Shown here: piece after piece, positions 19,305 to 28,432 of the stretch
How the letters are laid out: the number at the start of each line of letters is the position of its first letter
How positions within the stretch are numbered: the first letter of the stretch is position 1
Origin: Candidatus Protochlamydia sp.
Lineage (GTDB): Bacteria > Chlamydiota > Chlamydiia > Chlamydiales > Parachlamydiaceae
Reading direction: 5' to 3'
DNA: 64,000 nucleotides
Assembly (NCBI GenBank): GCA_013695355.1
Contig: JACDAQ010000020.1
Coordinates: 1 to 64,000 of the forward strand
Program-made: the position numbers and the translations under genes
Notes under the pieces: generated by a model
What the model was told of the DNA's origin: nothing
The model's input: the letters and a program-made list of their open reading frames with translations, nothing else
Databases searched by the model: none

Positions 19305-21443
19305 ATGTTTGAGCTTTCTGTCGCCTGCAAATACCTTATTCCTCGCCGGCGGCAGCTCTCTGTTTCTATTATTAGTTTGATTTCCATTTTAGTCATTACG
19401 CTTGTTGTCTGGCTGATCGTCGTTTTTTTTTCTGTGACTGAAGGGTTGGAGAAAAATTGGATTAACAAGCTCACCTCCCTCACTGCTCCTGTAAGAATTA
19501 CACCTACCGAAGCCTACTACCAGTCTTATTATTATCTTGTGGACAATTTAAGCGAAGATTCTGGCTATTCTTATAAAACCATTCGTGAGAAAAAAGAAAG
19601 CCTCCGGGCAGATCCCTACAATCCCGAATATGACGAAGAAATCCCTTCACACTGGCCCATGCCCGATCTTCAGGCTGACGGTTCCCTCATCGATCCGGTG
19701 CAGCTTGCTTATGCATCCCTTGGCGAAATAAAGGGGGTCCCTGGACTGAAAGCGCAAGATTTTGAATTGACAGCCGCCCATATTAGAATGCGGTTAATTC
19801 GGGAAATGGACCCCTTGCATCATCGCCGGGTTGGAACGACTCAATCCTTTCTTTCGTATCCTACTTACTTGGGAAATTTCGAAGCTGATAACTCTCGGTT
19901 AAAGTATACACTTCAGCCTCTTCAAGCACATGATCTCAATAATTACCTTCAGTTGATCGGGATTGCCGAGAGTTCCAAAGAAGAAGAAATGGAAGAAAAA
20001 ATCCAACTTCCATTGAATGTCTTCCGTAGACGCCTGCAATCCTATTTTTCACACATTAACGTAAAAGAGCTTCAACCCCGTTCATCCGGATGGTTAATCC
20101 CTCGTAACTTACTCCCTTCCCATGCGGAATGGAGTGCGTGTGCAGTAATGAAAGAACAGAGTATTTTACGCCTTGTTATCCCAGCCTTAATAAACGGGTG
20201 TGCAGAGTTAAAAAAAAACCTGGAAGGCCAGGGTTTGGTCATCACTAAAGGCAAGTTGTCCATCGAACAAGGAAATATCACTTTCCTGGATTCCGAGCAG
20301 AATGCTACTCCCCTTTTGAAAAATATCCCTCTTCTTTTGGCCGCTGGAAATCCCTTTTCAGCCCAATTGATAGCGGATTCGCTCGAAAAAGCCAAAAAAG
20401 TAGACGACATTAAGTTCGATATCCATTCTGAAATCCAAAAAACTGCTTTGAATGGGAGCGCCTCTTTTAAAGGTCTCGAAATCGCCTCGGCCGACTTTAA
20501 AATCGAATATCCGGATCAGGCGGTATCAAGACCATTTTGGGTCCATCAACAATACCCCTCTTCAAGTTACCATCTTCCTATCGATAATGATGTGGGAGAA
20601 GGAGTTCTTCTGCCCAAAAGTTTTAAAGATGCGGGTGTTTTACTAGGCGACCGGGGAGCTTTAAGCTATTTTGCTCCCACTGCAAGCCTTTTACAGGAGC
20701 ATCAGGTCCCAGTTTATGTCGCGGGGTTTTACGATCCCGGCATTATACCGATTGGCGGAAAATTTGTCCTGGCAAGTCAGGAAGTTACCTCTCTCATACG
20801 GGCATCGCATCAATCGGACGACAAATCAACCTTGACAAATGGGATTAATGTCCGTTTTGACCGGTTAGACCAGGCAGATAACGTCAAAGCGCAATTGACC
20901 AAAGCATTCAAAGATAAAGGCATCAGCCGGTATTGGAAGGTACAAACCTACCGGGAATATGAATTTACAAAAGAAATTATGCAAGAACTCTTAAGCCAAA
21001 AGCATATTTTTATGCTTATCTCAATTGTGATTGTAATTGTTGCCTGCTCTAATATTATTTCAATGCTGGTAATTTTAGTAAATGATAAAAAAGTGGAAAT
21101 CGGGATCCTCCGTTCGATGGGAGCTTCTTCCAAAAGTATCGCGCTCATTTTTGGCATAGCTGGAGGAGCTGTCGGGATAATTGGAAGTATCGCGGGCATC
21201 ATAACGGCTATCTTCACTCTCGGCAATTTAGGTAAGCTGATCGAATTAATGAGCCGTTTGCAAGGCTATGAAATGTTTAATGCCTCCATATATGGTCAGA
21301 TGGCATCGCATGAATTGAGCTATGAAGCTCTATTTTTTGTACTTGCCATTACTGGAGGAATGTCTTTGCTTGCTGGAATAGTGCCTGCTATGAAGGCCTG
21401 CCTGTTGAAGCCTTCTCAAATTTTAAGATCATCGGGAGGCTGA
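19305..21443 (+). CDS. LolC/LolE-like lipoprotein-releasing ABC permease
   Basis: Inner-membrane permease of the FtsX/MacB superfamily that, with LolD, extracts lipoproteins for transfer to the outer membrane. From the ATG at 19305 it has 712 residues. This is much longer than the about 410 of Escherichia coli LolC/E, because the periplasmic part between TM1 (residues about 22-45) and the C-terminal three TM segments is enlarged. The N-terminus FELSVACKYLIPRRRQLSVSI and the C-terminal block NDKKVEIGILRSMGAS with LKPSQILRSSGG are characteristic. An upstream ATG at 19251 lies inside rpmG and is less likely. The lolD-like gene follows with no gap. Confidence 0.9.
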   Translation: MFELSVACKYLIPRRRQLSVSIISLISILVITLVVWLIVVFFSVTEGLEKNWINKLTSLTAPVRITPTEAYYQSYYYLVDNLSEDSGYSYKTIREKKESLRADPYNPEYDEEIPSHWPMPDLQADGSLIDPVQLAYASLGEIKGVPGLKAQDFELTAAHIRMRLIREMDPLHHRRVGTTQSFLSYPTYLGNFEADNSRLKYTLQPLQAHDLNNYLQLIGIAESSKEEEMEEKIQLPLNVFRRRLQSYFSHINVKELQPRSSGWLIPRNLLPSHAEWSACAVMKEQSILRLVIPALINGCAELKKNLEGQGLVITKGKLSIEQGNITFLDSEQNATPLLKNIPLLLAAGNPFSAQLIADSLEKAKKVDDIKFDIHSEIQKTALNGSASFKGLEIASADFKIEYPDQAVSRPFWVHQQYPSSSYHLPIDNDVGEGVLLPKSFKDAGVLLGDRGALSYFAPTASLLQEHQVPVYVAGFYDPGIIPIGGKFVLASQEVTSLIRASHQSDDKSTLTNGINVRFDRLDQADNVKAQLTKAFKDKGISRYWKVQTYREYEFTKEIMQELLSQKHIFMLISIVIVIVACSNIISMLVILVNDKKVEIGILRSMGASSKSIALIFGIAGGAVGIIGSIAGIITAIFTLGNLGKLIELMSRLQGYEMFNASIYGQMASHELSYEALFFVLAITGGMSLLAGIVPAMKACLLKPSQILRSSGG

Positions 21444-22130
21444 ATGACCCACGAAACTTCTTTAATTTTAGAAGCTTTTAATATCCAAAAAAGCTTTTAC
21501 CATCCTGCCTTTGTAAATATTCTGCAAGGGATCAATTTAAAGGTCAGCCGGGGTGAATCAGTAGCTATTATCGGACGCTCCGGAGAAGGAAAAAGCACGC
21601 TGTTGCAAATTCTTGGGACCCTTGAGCAACCTTGTAAGGGTCTATTAAAGATCAATAACGAGGCCGTCAGCCATGCAAACCTTAATACCATCCGCAATGA
21701 ATGGGTAGGGTTCATTTTTCAATCCTTTCATTTATTGGAAGATTACACTGCTTTGGAAAATGTGTTGATGCCTGCCCGTATTGCTAGAAGAAAAACCGGT
21801 AAAGGCAGTGAAGCCGAGCAGCAGGGCATGGAATTGCTTGAGAAGGTCGGCCTGGCAGACCGGGCCCGTTTTCATACCAAGCTTCTTTCGGGCGGGGAAA
21901 AGCAAAGGGTCGCTTTAGCCAGGGCCATGTGCAACGACCCCAAAATCATTTTTGCGGATGAACCATCCGGCAATTTAGATCGGCAGACGGCTTACCTGAT
22001 CCATGACATTTTGTTGAAATTTGCCCATGAAAGGCAAAAGACTTTAATTTTAGTGACGCATGACAAGGAGCTGGCCAAGCTCTGCTCCACCCAGTATGAA
22101 CTTATAAGCGGCATCCTTCATCTGGTGTAG
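21444..22130 (+). CDS. lolD: LolD-like ABC transporter ATPase
   Basis: 228-residue ATP-binding subunit. Walker A GRSGEGKST, signature LSGGEKQRVALARA, Walker B IIFADEPSGNLD and switch His in LVTHD are all intact. The start codon directly follows the TGA of the permease gene, so the two form one unit. It energises release of lipoproteins from the inner membrane. A single fused-type permease gene is seen here rather than separate lolC and lolE, so the permease may act as a homodimer (inference). Confidence 0.94.
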   Translation: MTHETSLILEAFNIQKSFYHPAFVNILQGINLKVSRGESVAIIGRSGEGKSTLLQILGTLEQPCKGLLKINNEAVSHANLNTIRNEWVGFIFQSFHLLEDYTALENVLMPARIARRKTGKGSEAEQQGMELLEKVGLADRARFHTKLLSGGEKQRVALARAMCNDPKIIFADEPSGNLDRQTAYLIHDILLKFAHERQKTLILVTHDKELAKLCSTQYELISGILHLV

Positions 22131-22169
22131 CTTTTGCATAATTTGTGCTCAAGAAACCTTATTGATATG

Positions 22170-22218
22170 GATTATTATAGACTTTCTAATAGCGGATTGA
22201 TTATTATATACTTTCTAA
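22170..22218. repeat. imperfect 20-bp direct repeat upstream of 22289 gene
   Basis: GATTATTATAGACTTTCTAA at 22170-22189 recurs at 22199-22218 with one base changed (A-T-A in place of A-G-A). The 29-base period is close to three helical turns. It may be a regulator site for the next gene; no other evidence. Confidence 0.5.
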
Positions 22219-22288
22219 ATTACCCACTTTTTATTTGAATTGGCATAAAATTTTATTAAAACTTAAGTTTACTAACTATGGAGCATGT

Positions 22289-22813
22289 ATGAATGCAAAC
22301 TATTCTATTTCACCTGTTAATTCTTCCTATCCGGTGTATCTTCAAGAAAATAATATTCATCAAAACCATATTTTCTTTCGTCTAGTTGGAGGTAAGGAGA
22401 TTTATGATAAACTTCCTACTTTGGATCTTGCCATCCATAAAGAGATATTAGAGTATACAAATGAATACCCAATTATGAGATGCATTAATTCAGAAAATGC
22501 CAAAAAAGAATTCGGAAAGTTTGAAGCAAACACTCAAATTATTTTAGTAAATTTTAAAGTCAATGGCTTCGCCGGAACCTCTCTTTTGTTAGCTAAAAAT
22601 TCTGAAATTGATAATTTTAAGGATGAGGACTATGATTTGAATGGTTCTCCTAACCTTAAAGAAAATTTGCAAACAATTAATGAAAATAGAATGCATCAGC
22701 GCCATTTAAATAGTCTTTATCAAGAACTATTGACGAACAATGTTGTGGAAGGGGAAGTTACGGACAGATATAAAGGAAGCCGTCATTTACGCATAGAACT
22801 TTATTCCAAATAA
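22289..22813 (+). CDS. hypothetical protein
   Basis: 174 residues from the ATG at 22289, which follows GGAGCATGT. An in-frame upstream ATG at 22235 has no ribosome binding site. I do not recognise the product. It looks soluble, with Asn-, Glu- and Lys-rich segments and no repeat. The end region reads VEGEVTDRYKGSRHLRIEL. Possibly an accessory cytoplasmic or exported protein; function not inferable. Confidence 0.65.
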   Translation: MNANYSISPVNSSYPVYLQENNIHQNHIFFRLVGGKEIYDKLPTLDLAIHKEILEYTNEYPIMRCINSENAKKEFGKFEANTQIILVNFKVNGFAGTSLLLAKNSEIDNFKDEDYDLNGSPNLKENLQTINENRMHQRHLNSLYQELLTNNVVEGEVTDRYKGSRHLRIELYSK

Positions 22814-22891
22814 AAATAAGCTTTGGCGCAGCTCTTATTTATTATTAAATTTTTTTCAAATTCCTGTTTTTAAAATTATTTAGAAAAATGC

Positions 22892-22973
22892 AACACAAAG
22901 ACACAAAGATACGACGACACAAAGAGCGAAACGAGTCTTCTTCGTATCTTCGAGTCTTCGTGTCTTTGTGTTT
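22892..22973. repeat. long imperfect inverted repeat built of ACACAAAG-type units
   Basis: AACACAAAGACAC at 22892-22904 is complementary to GTGTCTTTGTGTT at 22960-22972, and inner segments (AAGATACGA at 22906-22914 with TCGTATCTT at 22942-22950) also pair. Internal tandem motifs (ACACAAAG, GAGTCTTC) repeat several times. It lies between two convergent genes. It may be a bidirectional terminator or a MITE-like repeat; such ACACAAAGACACGAAG repeats occur in several phyla as far as I recall. Confidence 0.7.
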
Positions 22974-23041
22974 ATTGAATGAAAAATGAAGTGCTAGAAA
23001 GCAGAGTAATGCCTACCGCTTTATGAAAATAAACTAAGCTT

Positions 23042-23749
23042 TCACAGAGAGGGAAGCCAATTTCGGATCCATCTAGCCCGCTCGGATGCAATCCTGGCTG
23101 ATTCCAAGTCCAGCTCTGCTGCCACATGATCGCAAAAATTAAGATACTTATACAGGAGCGGAGCTAGTAAAATATTTTGAGCAATAGTCTGCACCATTAG
23201 AAAGAGGGGAACAGAGGTGCGGGAAGGTAAAGAAATGCCAGCTAACTGAGTCAGCCTATGAGCACTTAAAATGCTGACGAAGTCAAAAATGGTAGTTTTA
23301 AAAACATTCCACATGCGGAAGCGGCACATTTCTAAAAAGGATGCTTCTGCGACGTTTGAACTGGTCACTTCATTAAATGGACGTAGGTTCAAAGTATAGC
23401 ATAAAATACGATCGATTGGTTTCAGCAATAAATTTTTAAGATGAATTGCTTTCCACGCAATCAAACGCCCTTTTTGCGTTAAGCTTCGTTCAAGCCAAAG
23501 GGCATCTTCTCTTGGGATTGCAGCCCCAATAAAAATTTGTGCCTGCTCATCGCAAATACATACAATTTCTTTAATTTTATAGCCTAATATAAACCAAAGG
23601 GCATAATGCGTGGGATAAATCCCAGAATTGGGATAGAGTATCCGGGCTGCCATTCCATAGCCTGCACCAGCTACAGCCGCTAAACCCAAGGACCCTGCAG
23701 ATTGGAAAAGTGAGGTTGGATCGGGTAAAAGTCGGTTGAGGGAAAGCAT
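23042..23749 (-). CDS. hypothetical membrane-associated protein
   Basis: 235 residues, not recognised. Hydrophobic segments at about 20-40 (LGLAAVAGAGYGMAARIL) and 182-205 (VPLFLMVQTIAQNILLAPLL) suggest membrane association. The C-terminus is basic and helical (SARIASERARWIRNWL). The start ATG is at 23749. It follows the 23795-24511 gene on the same strand after 45 bases, so the two form a small operon. The presence of hydrophobic hairpin-like segments would fit an inclusion-membrane protein, but this is weak. Confidence 0.65.
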   Translation of the reverse strand: MLSLNRLLPDPTSLFQSAGSLGLAAVAGAGYGMAARILYPNSGIYPTHYALWFILGYKIKEIVCICDEQAQIFIGAAIPREDALWLERSLTQKGRLIAWKAIHLKNLLLKPIDRILCYTLNLRPFNEVTSSNVAEASFLEMCRFRMWNVFKTTIFDFVSILSAHRLTQLAGISLPSRTSVPLFLMVQTIAQNILLAPLLYKYLNFCDHVAAELDLESARIASERARWIRNWLPSL

Positions 23750-23794
23750 ATGCTATTTTTAGTTTTTCATTTTCTTCAATCGAATATATTTTAA

Positions 23795-24511
23795 TTAATT
23801 TTGTATTGGGGGATTTTGCAGAGCGGCAATGCGAGCTTCCTCTAACATCTCTTCCTCCATCCTTTTTGTGTAAATATTGCTTACACGTGTGATTGTTCCA
23901 ATAAAGAAGTTCATTGCATTTAACCAAATGATAGAATTTCCCGTTGCAATATGAAAACCTAAATGAGCGCCGAAGGGTAAAGCAAGACTTAAGGAAACAA
24001 CTTCAGTTATTGTTAATTGAGCCTGAGCTTTTGTTTCTTGTCTTAGAATTTCAAGAAAATCTAAATCATTATCTGAAAGACCCTGTTCTTTTAGTTCCTT
24101 GCATGTTCGAATGCCCAGCACATGTGAAAAAAGGGCATCTGTTTTTTGCTCAACATGTTGAGCAACGGAAATCACTGCCCATATATGCTTTCTTAAAGAA
24201 TCAGAATAGAGCTCGGTTCTTTCCATATTTTCATAGACTTCCCTATCCCCTAGGCATTTCATAAATAAATGGTGGGTTACTTTGGCAGTTTGAACAAAGG
24301 CAGTAGCGGAGAATTGAACAAAGACATAGGAGGGTAGAGAAATTGGAATTTCTACCTGCACTGACTCCAGCCATACGGCTAATTTTTCAACTCCGCACCA
24401 TATTACTCCCCTTGCAGCACCTATTATCAAATCATTACAGACCTGTTGACCAAATGTCGGTTCAGGCGTTTCAACGGGATTATGTGCAATAGGCTCGATA
24501 GGATTAACCAT
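23795..24511 (-). CDS. hypothetical protein, first gene of a two-gene unit
   Basis: 238 residues from the ATG at 24511, preceded by AGAGAGATAAAT; an earlier in-frame start at 24577 has poorer context. Not recognised. The N-terminus is Pro/Glu-rich (PIEPIAHNPVETPEPTF). Moderately hydrophobic stretches lie at about 62-80 and 165-210 (ITEVVSLSLALPFGAHLGF, MNFFIGTITRVSNI). A charged helical tail follows (RMEEEMLEEARIAAL). Probably membrane-associated. Gene order with 23042-23749 suggests a joint role. Confidence 0.65.
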   Translation of the reverse strand: MVNPIEPIAHNPVETPEPTFGQQVCNDLIIGAARGVIWCGVEKLAVWLESVQVEIPISLPSYVFVQFSATAFVQTAKVTHHLFMKCLGDREVYENMERTELYSDSLRKHIWAVISVAQHVEQKTDALFSHVLGIRTCKELKEQGLSDNDLDFLEILRQETKAQAQLTITEVVSLSLALPFGAHLGFHIATGNSIIWLNAMNFFIGTITRVSNIYTKRMEEEMLEEARIAALQNPPIQN

Positions 24512-24636
24512 ATTTATCTCTCTGTTTATAATAAAATGATATATTAGAAAATTATAATTAATTATCAATAAAGACAATATTTAAATCAAGTAAAGACTAA
24601 ATATTAATTTCCTAATTCAAAACGTAAAAAAATAAC

Positions 24637-24665
24637 TTGACAATTCTGGTTTATTTTCATATGTA
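24637..24665 (+). promoter_or_regulatory. probable promoter of the VKOR-thioredoxin gene
   Basis: A perfect -35 box TTGACA (24637-24642) is followed after 17 bases by TATGTA (24660-24665). The start codon at 24694 is about 20 bases after the predicted transcript start. The -10 box is only partly consensus. Confidence 0.5.
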
Positions 24666-24693
24666 TGGAACATTCCAACAACTATGAGAAAAG

Positions 24694-25773
24694 ATGAACG
24701 CCCGCCCATTTTATAATGATCAAAAAAATTCACAATCCCTGACTGGCTTTTGGATTACTGCAATCGCTCTCTTCTTCGGCCTTGTCCTTTCCATCCTCTC
24801 ATGGATGGAACTTTGTGTCGAGCATTGTTCAGCCAACCAAGATTATAGGTTATTTGGTCTCCCCTTTGCCATCGTCGGGATCACTTTTTTTATTGTGCTA
24901 AATGCTATTCATTTAAGCTCGAGAAAATTTCCTTTTCTCTCCCTTTGGACAGGTTGGCTGGTGGCCTCAGCTTTAGGAGCAGAGCTCATGTTCATTCTTG
25001 TCCAAAAATATCAAATCGGCAACTGGTGCCCTGTATGCTTAAGTATTGCTTTTTCAATTCTGATTGCAGGCATCGCCTTATCATCAAATTATATCAAAGC
25101 CCTTTATCGGGATATTAAACAAAGAAACCGAGGAAATATTATGGGTTATATCAAGCAAGGACTAACTTCATTGTCTTTTATCGTCTTAGGATTTTTGATG
25201 GCCTTCGTGGGAGTTAGTAAGCCTAATGAGGCTGAAGCGGCTATGGAAGAAATGAAAACCCGCCTAGCTTTTGGAACATTGAACAGTCCAGTTGAAGTCT
25301 ATTTTGTCTCAGATTGGTATTGTCCATCCTGTAAGAAAATAGAACCGCAGATCGAAAAAATTCTTCCAGAAATCAAATCAAAAAGCACTTTTTATTTTAT
25401 TGATTATCCTATCCACAAAAAAAGCCTGAACTTTACTCCTTATAATCTAGCTTTTCTAGTTTATGAAAAACCTAATTATTTAATTGCGCGCAAAGCACTA
25501 TCTGACCTTTCTGAAGACAGCGAAACTCCGAATGACAATGATATTTTGAAAATTGCAAAAGACCACAAACTCACTTTTAATGAACTCTCTTACCTTGAAG
25601 TTAAAACCGGGATAGATTTTTTTGATAAGATTGTCGAAAAATTCGATTTGAGCGGAACGCCAACAGTTGTCATCACTAATACGAAAACAAACAAGGTTGT
25701 TAAATTAGAAGGAAGGGATCAGATTAGCGAAGAGAAAATTATTAAAGCGGTTGATTCGATGAACGAGCATTAA
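24694..25773 (+). CDS. VKOR-like disulfide generator fused to thioredoxin-fold domain
   Basis: 359 residues. The N-terminal half is a vitamin K epoxide reductase-type membrane domain with four to five TM segments. It carries the loop cysteines in LCVEHC (Cys41, Cys45) and the active-site pair in WCPVC (Cys112, Cys115). After a further TM segment (about 158-176) comes a DsbA/thioredoxin-like domain with DWYCPSC (Cys210, Cys213) and the cis-Pro in GTPTVV. The fused enzyme would oxidise secreted proteins and pass electrons to quinone. Chlamydial outer-membrane proteins depend on disulfides, which fits. The next gene starts 16 bases later. Confidence 0.9.
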   Translation: MNARPFYNDQKNSQSLTGFWITAIALFFGLVLSILSWMELCVEHCSANQDYRLFGLPFAIVGITFFIVLNAIHLSSRKFPFLSLWTGWLVASALGAELMFILVQKYQIGNWCPVCLSIAFSILIAGIALSSNYIKALYRDIKQRNRGNIMGYIKQGLTSLSFIVLGFLMAFVGVSKPNEAEAAMEEMKTRLAFGTLNSPVEVYFVSDWYCPSCKKIEPQIEKILPEIKSKSTFYFIDYPIHKKSLNFTPYNLAFLVYEKPNYLIARKALSDLSEDSETPNDNDILKIAKDHKLTFNELSYLEVKTGIDFFDKIVEKFDLSGTPTVVITNTKTNKVVKLEGRDQISEEKIIKAVDSMNEH

Positions 25774-25789
25774 ACCAGGGTATTTAGAA

Positions 25790-26938
25790 ATGAAATTTTC
25801 CACTAAAAGCATCCATATGGGCTGGGAAGAAGATACTATTACCGGTTCCGTGATGCCTCCCATCTACATGACTTCAACTTTTGAGCTTGACGCACCAGGG
25901 GAAAGCCGGGGCTTTGAATATACGCGGGTCAATAACCCTAACTTCATGATCTTAGAGAAAACGCTTGCCTCCCTTGAAGAAGGGGCCTTTGCTACAGTTT
26001 TTTCTTCAGGCATGGGTGCTCTTATGGCGCTTGCCTCTACTCTTTGCAAGGGAGATAAGGTGATTGCGCTAAACGGTATTTATGGCGGCACTTACCGCCT
26101 TTTCACTCATATTTTGAACCATTATGGCATTGAATTTATCAATCTCTATTCGACTTCTGCAGATGCCGTAAATCAAGCTCTAAAAGAGCATCAGCCAAAA
26201 TGGCTTTTATTTGAGACACCCACAAACCCTTTAATGAACATTTTTAATATCGAGGAGCTGGCAGCTTTAGCCAGGCAGCACAATGTTCTTTCGGTTGTAG
26301 ACAACACGTTTGCCTCTCCTTACTGTCAAAATCCGCTAAAATGGGGTGCTGATGTGGTTTGGCATAGTACCACCAAATATATAAATGGCCACTCAGACGT
26401 TCTTGGGGGCGTTGTCATTACAAATCATGAGGAGTTGAAAAAAAAGCTTGATTTTGGAAGGAAAACATTAGGGCTCAATCCAAGCCCCTTCGATTGCTGG
26501 CTGATCACCCGAGGGGTAAAAACATTAGCTGTCCGAATGGAACAGCATCAAAAAAATGCTTTAGCGCTTGCCCAGTTTCTAGAAGGGCACCCCAAGGTAA
26601 AGCAGGTCAATTATCCTGGGCTACCTTCTCACCCTTCCCATTCCCTTGCAAAAAAACAAATGCGTGCTTTTAACGGCATGCTTTCGGTTGAATTTGATCT
26701 CTCTTTAGAGACAACGATAAAAATGATCTCATCTTTTCGCTATTTTACTTTAGCAGAAAGTTTAGGTGGAGTAGAATCTTTGGTCAGCCACCCTGTCACA
26801 ATGACCCATGCGATCGTTCCCAAAACGGAAAGAGATAAACTGGGTTTGAATGATGGTCTGGTTCGTTTTTCGGTAGGTTTGGAAGATTTTTCGGATTTGA
26901 AGGAAGATCTGGCCGAATCTTTAGAAGCGATTCCTTAA
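25790..26938 (+). CDS. PLP-dependent trans-sulfuration enzyme (cystathionine gamma-synthase/lyase or methionine gamma-lyase type)
   Basis: 382 residues, Cys/Met metabolism family. PLP lysine in HSTTKYINGHSDVLGG, phosphate-binding SSGMGALMALA, and LFETPTNPLM with VVDNTFASP are typical. The C-terminal ESLGGVESLVSHP also fits. Members differ in reaction (gamma-synthase, gamma-lyase, methionine gamma-lyase) and motif reading does not settle which. It is spaced 16 bases from the disulfide-forming enzyme gene and precedes kbl on the same strand. The context suggests amino-acid breakdown, with Thr and sulfur amino acids together. Confidence 0.88.
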   Translation: MKFSTKSIHMGWEEDTITGSVMPPIYMTSTFELDAPGESRGFEYTRVNNPNFMILEKTLASLEEGAFATVFSSGMGALMALASTLCKGDKVIALNGIYGGTYRLFTHILNHYGIEFINLYSTSADAVNQALKEHQPKWLLFETPTNPLMNIFNIEELAALARQHNVLSVVDNTFASPYCQNPLKWGADVVWHSTTKYINGHSDVLGGVVITNHEELKKKLDFGRKTLGLNPSPFDCWLITRGVKTLAVRMEQHQKNALALAQFLEGHPKVKQVNYPGLPSHPSHSLAKKQMRAFNGMLSVEFDLSLETTIKMISSFRYFTLAESLGGVESLVSHPVTMTHAIVPKTERDKLGLNDGLVRFSVGLEDFSDLKEDLAESLEAIP

Positions 26939-27084
26939 TTCTCAATTAGTGATTTTGGATGATTTTGCCAAGATACGAAATTTGATGTTTATTCGCATCT
27001 CTTAAGAGGGCCAAGCAACTAATTGGAATTACGGTATCACTTCTTTGACTTAAGTTTAGAAATCATTTTACCCCCCTTTCAGCC

Positions 27085-28275
27085 ATGGACATTTCATTCC
27101 TTTCACATATTGAAGAGCAATTATCTGCTTTAAAAACGCAAGGCCTTTACAAACAGGAGCGGGAGATCACTTCACCTCAAGGAGGAGAGATTACCATAGC
27201 AGGTGGTAAAGAGGTCCTTAATTTTTGTTCTAATAATTACCTTGGACTGGCCAATCATAATGATATTATACAGGCAGCCATAAAAAGCTATTCAGATTAC
27301 GGGTTCGGGCTTTCTTCAGTCCGATTCATCTGCGGCACCCAGACTGTTCATAAAGAATTGGAGCGAAGGCTTTCCCGGTTTCTTGGAACCGATGAGACCA
27401 TCCTTTATTGCTCCTGCTTTGATGCAAATGGAGGCCTTTTTGAAACCTTGTTCGGTCCCGAAGATGCCATCATCAGCGACGCGCTGAACCATGCGAGCAT
27501 TATTGATGGTATCCGGTTATCCAAAGCCAAGCGCTTCCGCTATGATAACAATGATATGGGTAGTTTGGAGGCCCAGCTGAAAGAAACCAAAGATTCAAGG
27601 TTCAGGGTTATTGCCACAGATGGGGTGTTTTCAATGGACGGCACCATCGCTAACCTTGAAGCCATTTGTGATTTGGCCGATCAATATAAAGCGCTTGTTA
27701 TGGTGGACGATTGCCATGCCGTTGGTTTTATGGGAAGCAGAGGAAGGGGAACACCTGAATTATGCAATGTGATGGGCCGGGTCGACCTTATCACAGGAAC
27801 GTTAGGAAAAGCCCTTGGAGGTGCCTTAGGAGGCTATACATCGGGTCGCAAGCCCCTGATCGACTGGCTGAGGCAAAGGTCCAGACCTTATTTATTTTCC
27901 AATACCTTGGCCCCCAGCATTGCAGCCGCTTCTTTAAAAGTCCTTGACCTCATCGAAGAATCGGATGACCGAAGAAACGCGCTATCAGCAAACAGTAGAT
28001 ATTTTCGGCAGCACATGACCCGTCTCGGCTTTAACTTAGTTCCAGGCTCCCATCCCATAATCCCCGTGATGCTTGGGGATGCAAAGCTTGCGCAGGAATT
28101 TGCTGCCCGCATGCTGGAAGAGGGAATCTATGTGATTGGATTTGCCTATCCCGTTGTCCCGCAAGGTAAGGCCCGCATTCGGACGCAAATGTGTGCGAAT
28201 CATACTCCAGAACATTTAGAAAAAGCTTTAAAAGCCTTCGAAAAGGTAGGTAAAGAGTTAAGCGTCATTTCATAA
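27085..28275 (+). CDS. kbl: 2-amino-3-ketobutyrate CoA ligase (glycine C-acetyltransferase)
   Basis: Splits 2-amino-3-ketobutyrate, the product of Tdh, with CoA into glycine and acetyl-CoA. 396 residues, normal. PLP-dependent alpha-oxoamine synthase family: [36 protein letters not shown] and the PLP lysine in [10 protein letters not shown]. Usually kbl and tdh are adjacent; here a 2.1-kb ankyrin gene sits between them. A degenerate scrap of this gene's 3' end lies just upstream of tdh. Confidence 0.96.
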   Translation: MDISFLSHIEEQLSALKTQGLYKQEREITSPQGGEITIAGGKEVLNFCSNNYLGLANHNDIIQAAIKSYSDYGFGLSSVRFICGTQTVHKELERRLSRFLGTDETILYCSCFDANGGLFETLFGPEDAIISDALNHASIIDGIRLSKAKRFRYDNNDMGSLEAQLKETKDSRFRVIATDGVFSMDGTIANLEAICDLADQYKALVMVDDCHAVGFMGSRGRGTPELCNVMGRVDLITGTLGKALGGALGGYTSGRKPLIDWLRQRSRPYLFSNTLAPSIAAASLKVLDLIEESDDRRNALSANSRYFRQHMTRLGFNLVPGSHPIIPVMLGDAKLAQEFAARMLEEGIYVIGFAYPVVPQGKARIRTQMCANHTPEHLEKALKAFEKVGKELSVIS

Positions 28276-28283
28276 AAAAAGTT

Positions 28284-28314
28284 GCCATTTAATCCATTTC
28301 AGGGGTTAAATGGC
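28284..28314. terminator. hairpin after kbl
   Basis: GCCATTTAA (28284-28292) pairs exactly with TTAAATGGC (28306-28314), nine bases after the kbl stop. The plus-strand tail is CCGTCTTC, a weak T tract, so termination efficiency is uncertain. Confidence 0.5.
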
Positions 28315-28432
28315 CCGTCTTCAAAATTAGCCAGGTTATTTCCATTTTAGTAACTACACTTAAAACGCATAAATCAAGTTGTAATTAAATAAATTATAAT
28401 TTAAAGTAATATATCTATTTACAAGGATTACT

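Noticed and set aside
24637-24665. Possible riboswitch or leader before the VKOR gene
   Set aside because: The leader between the likely transcript start and the ATG is only about 20 bases, too short for a structured element.
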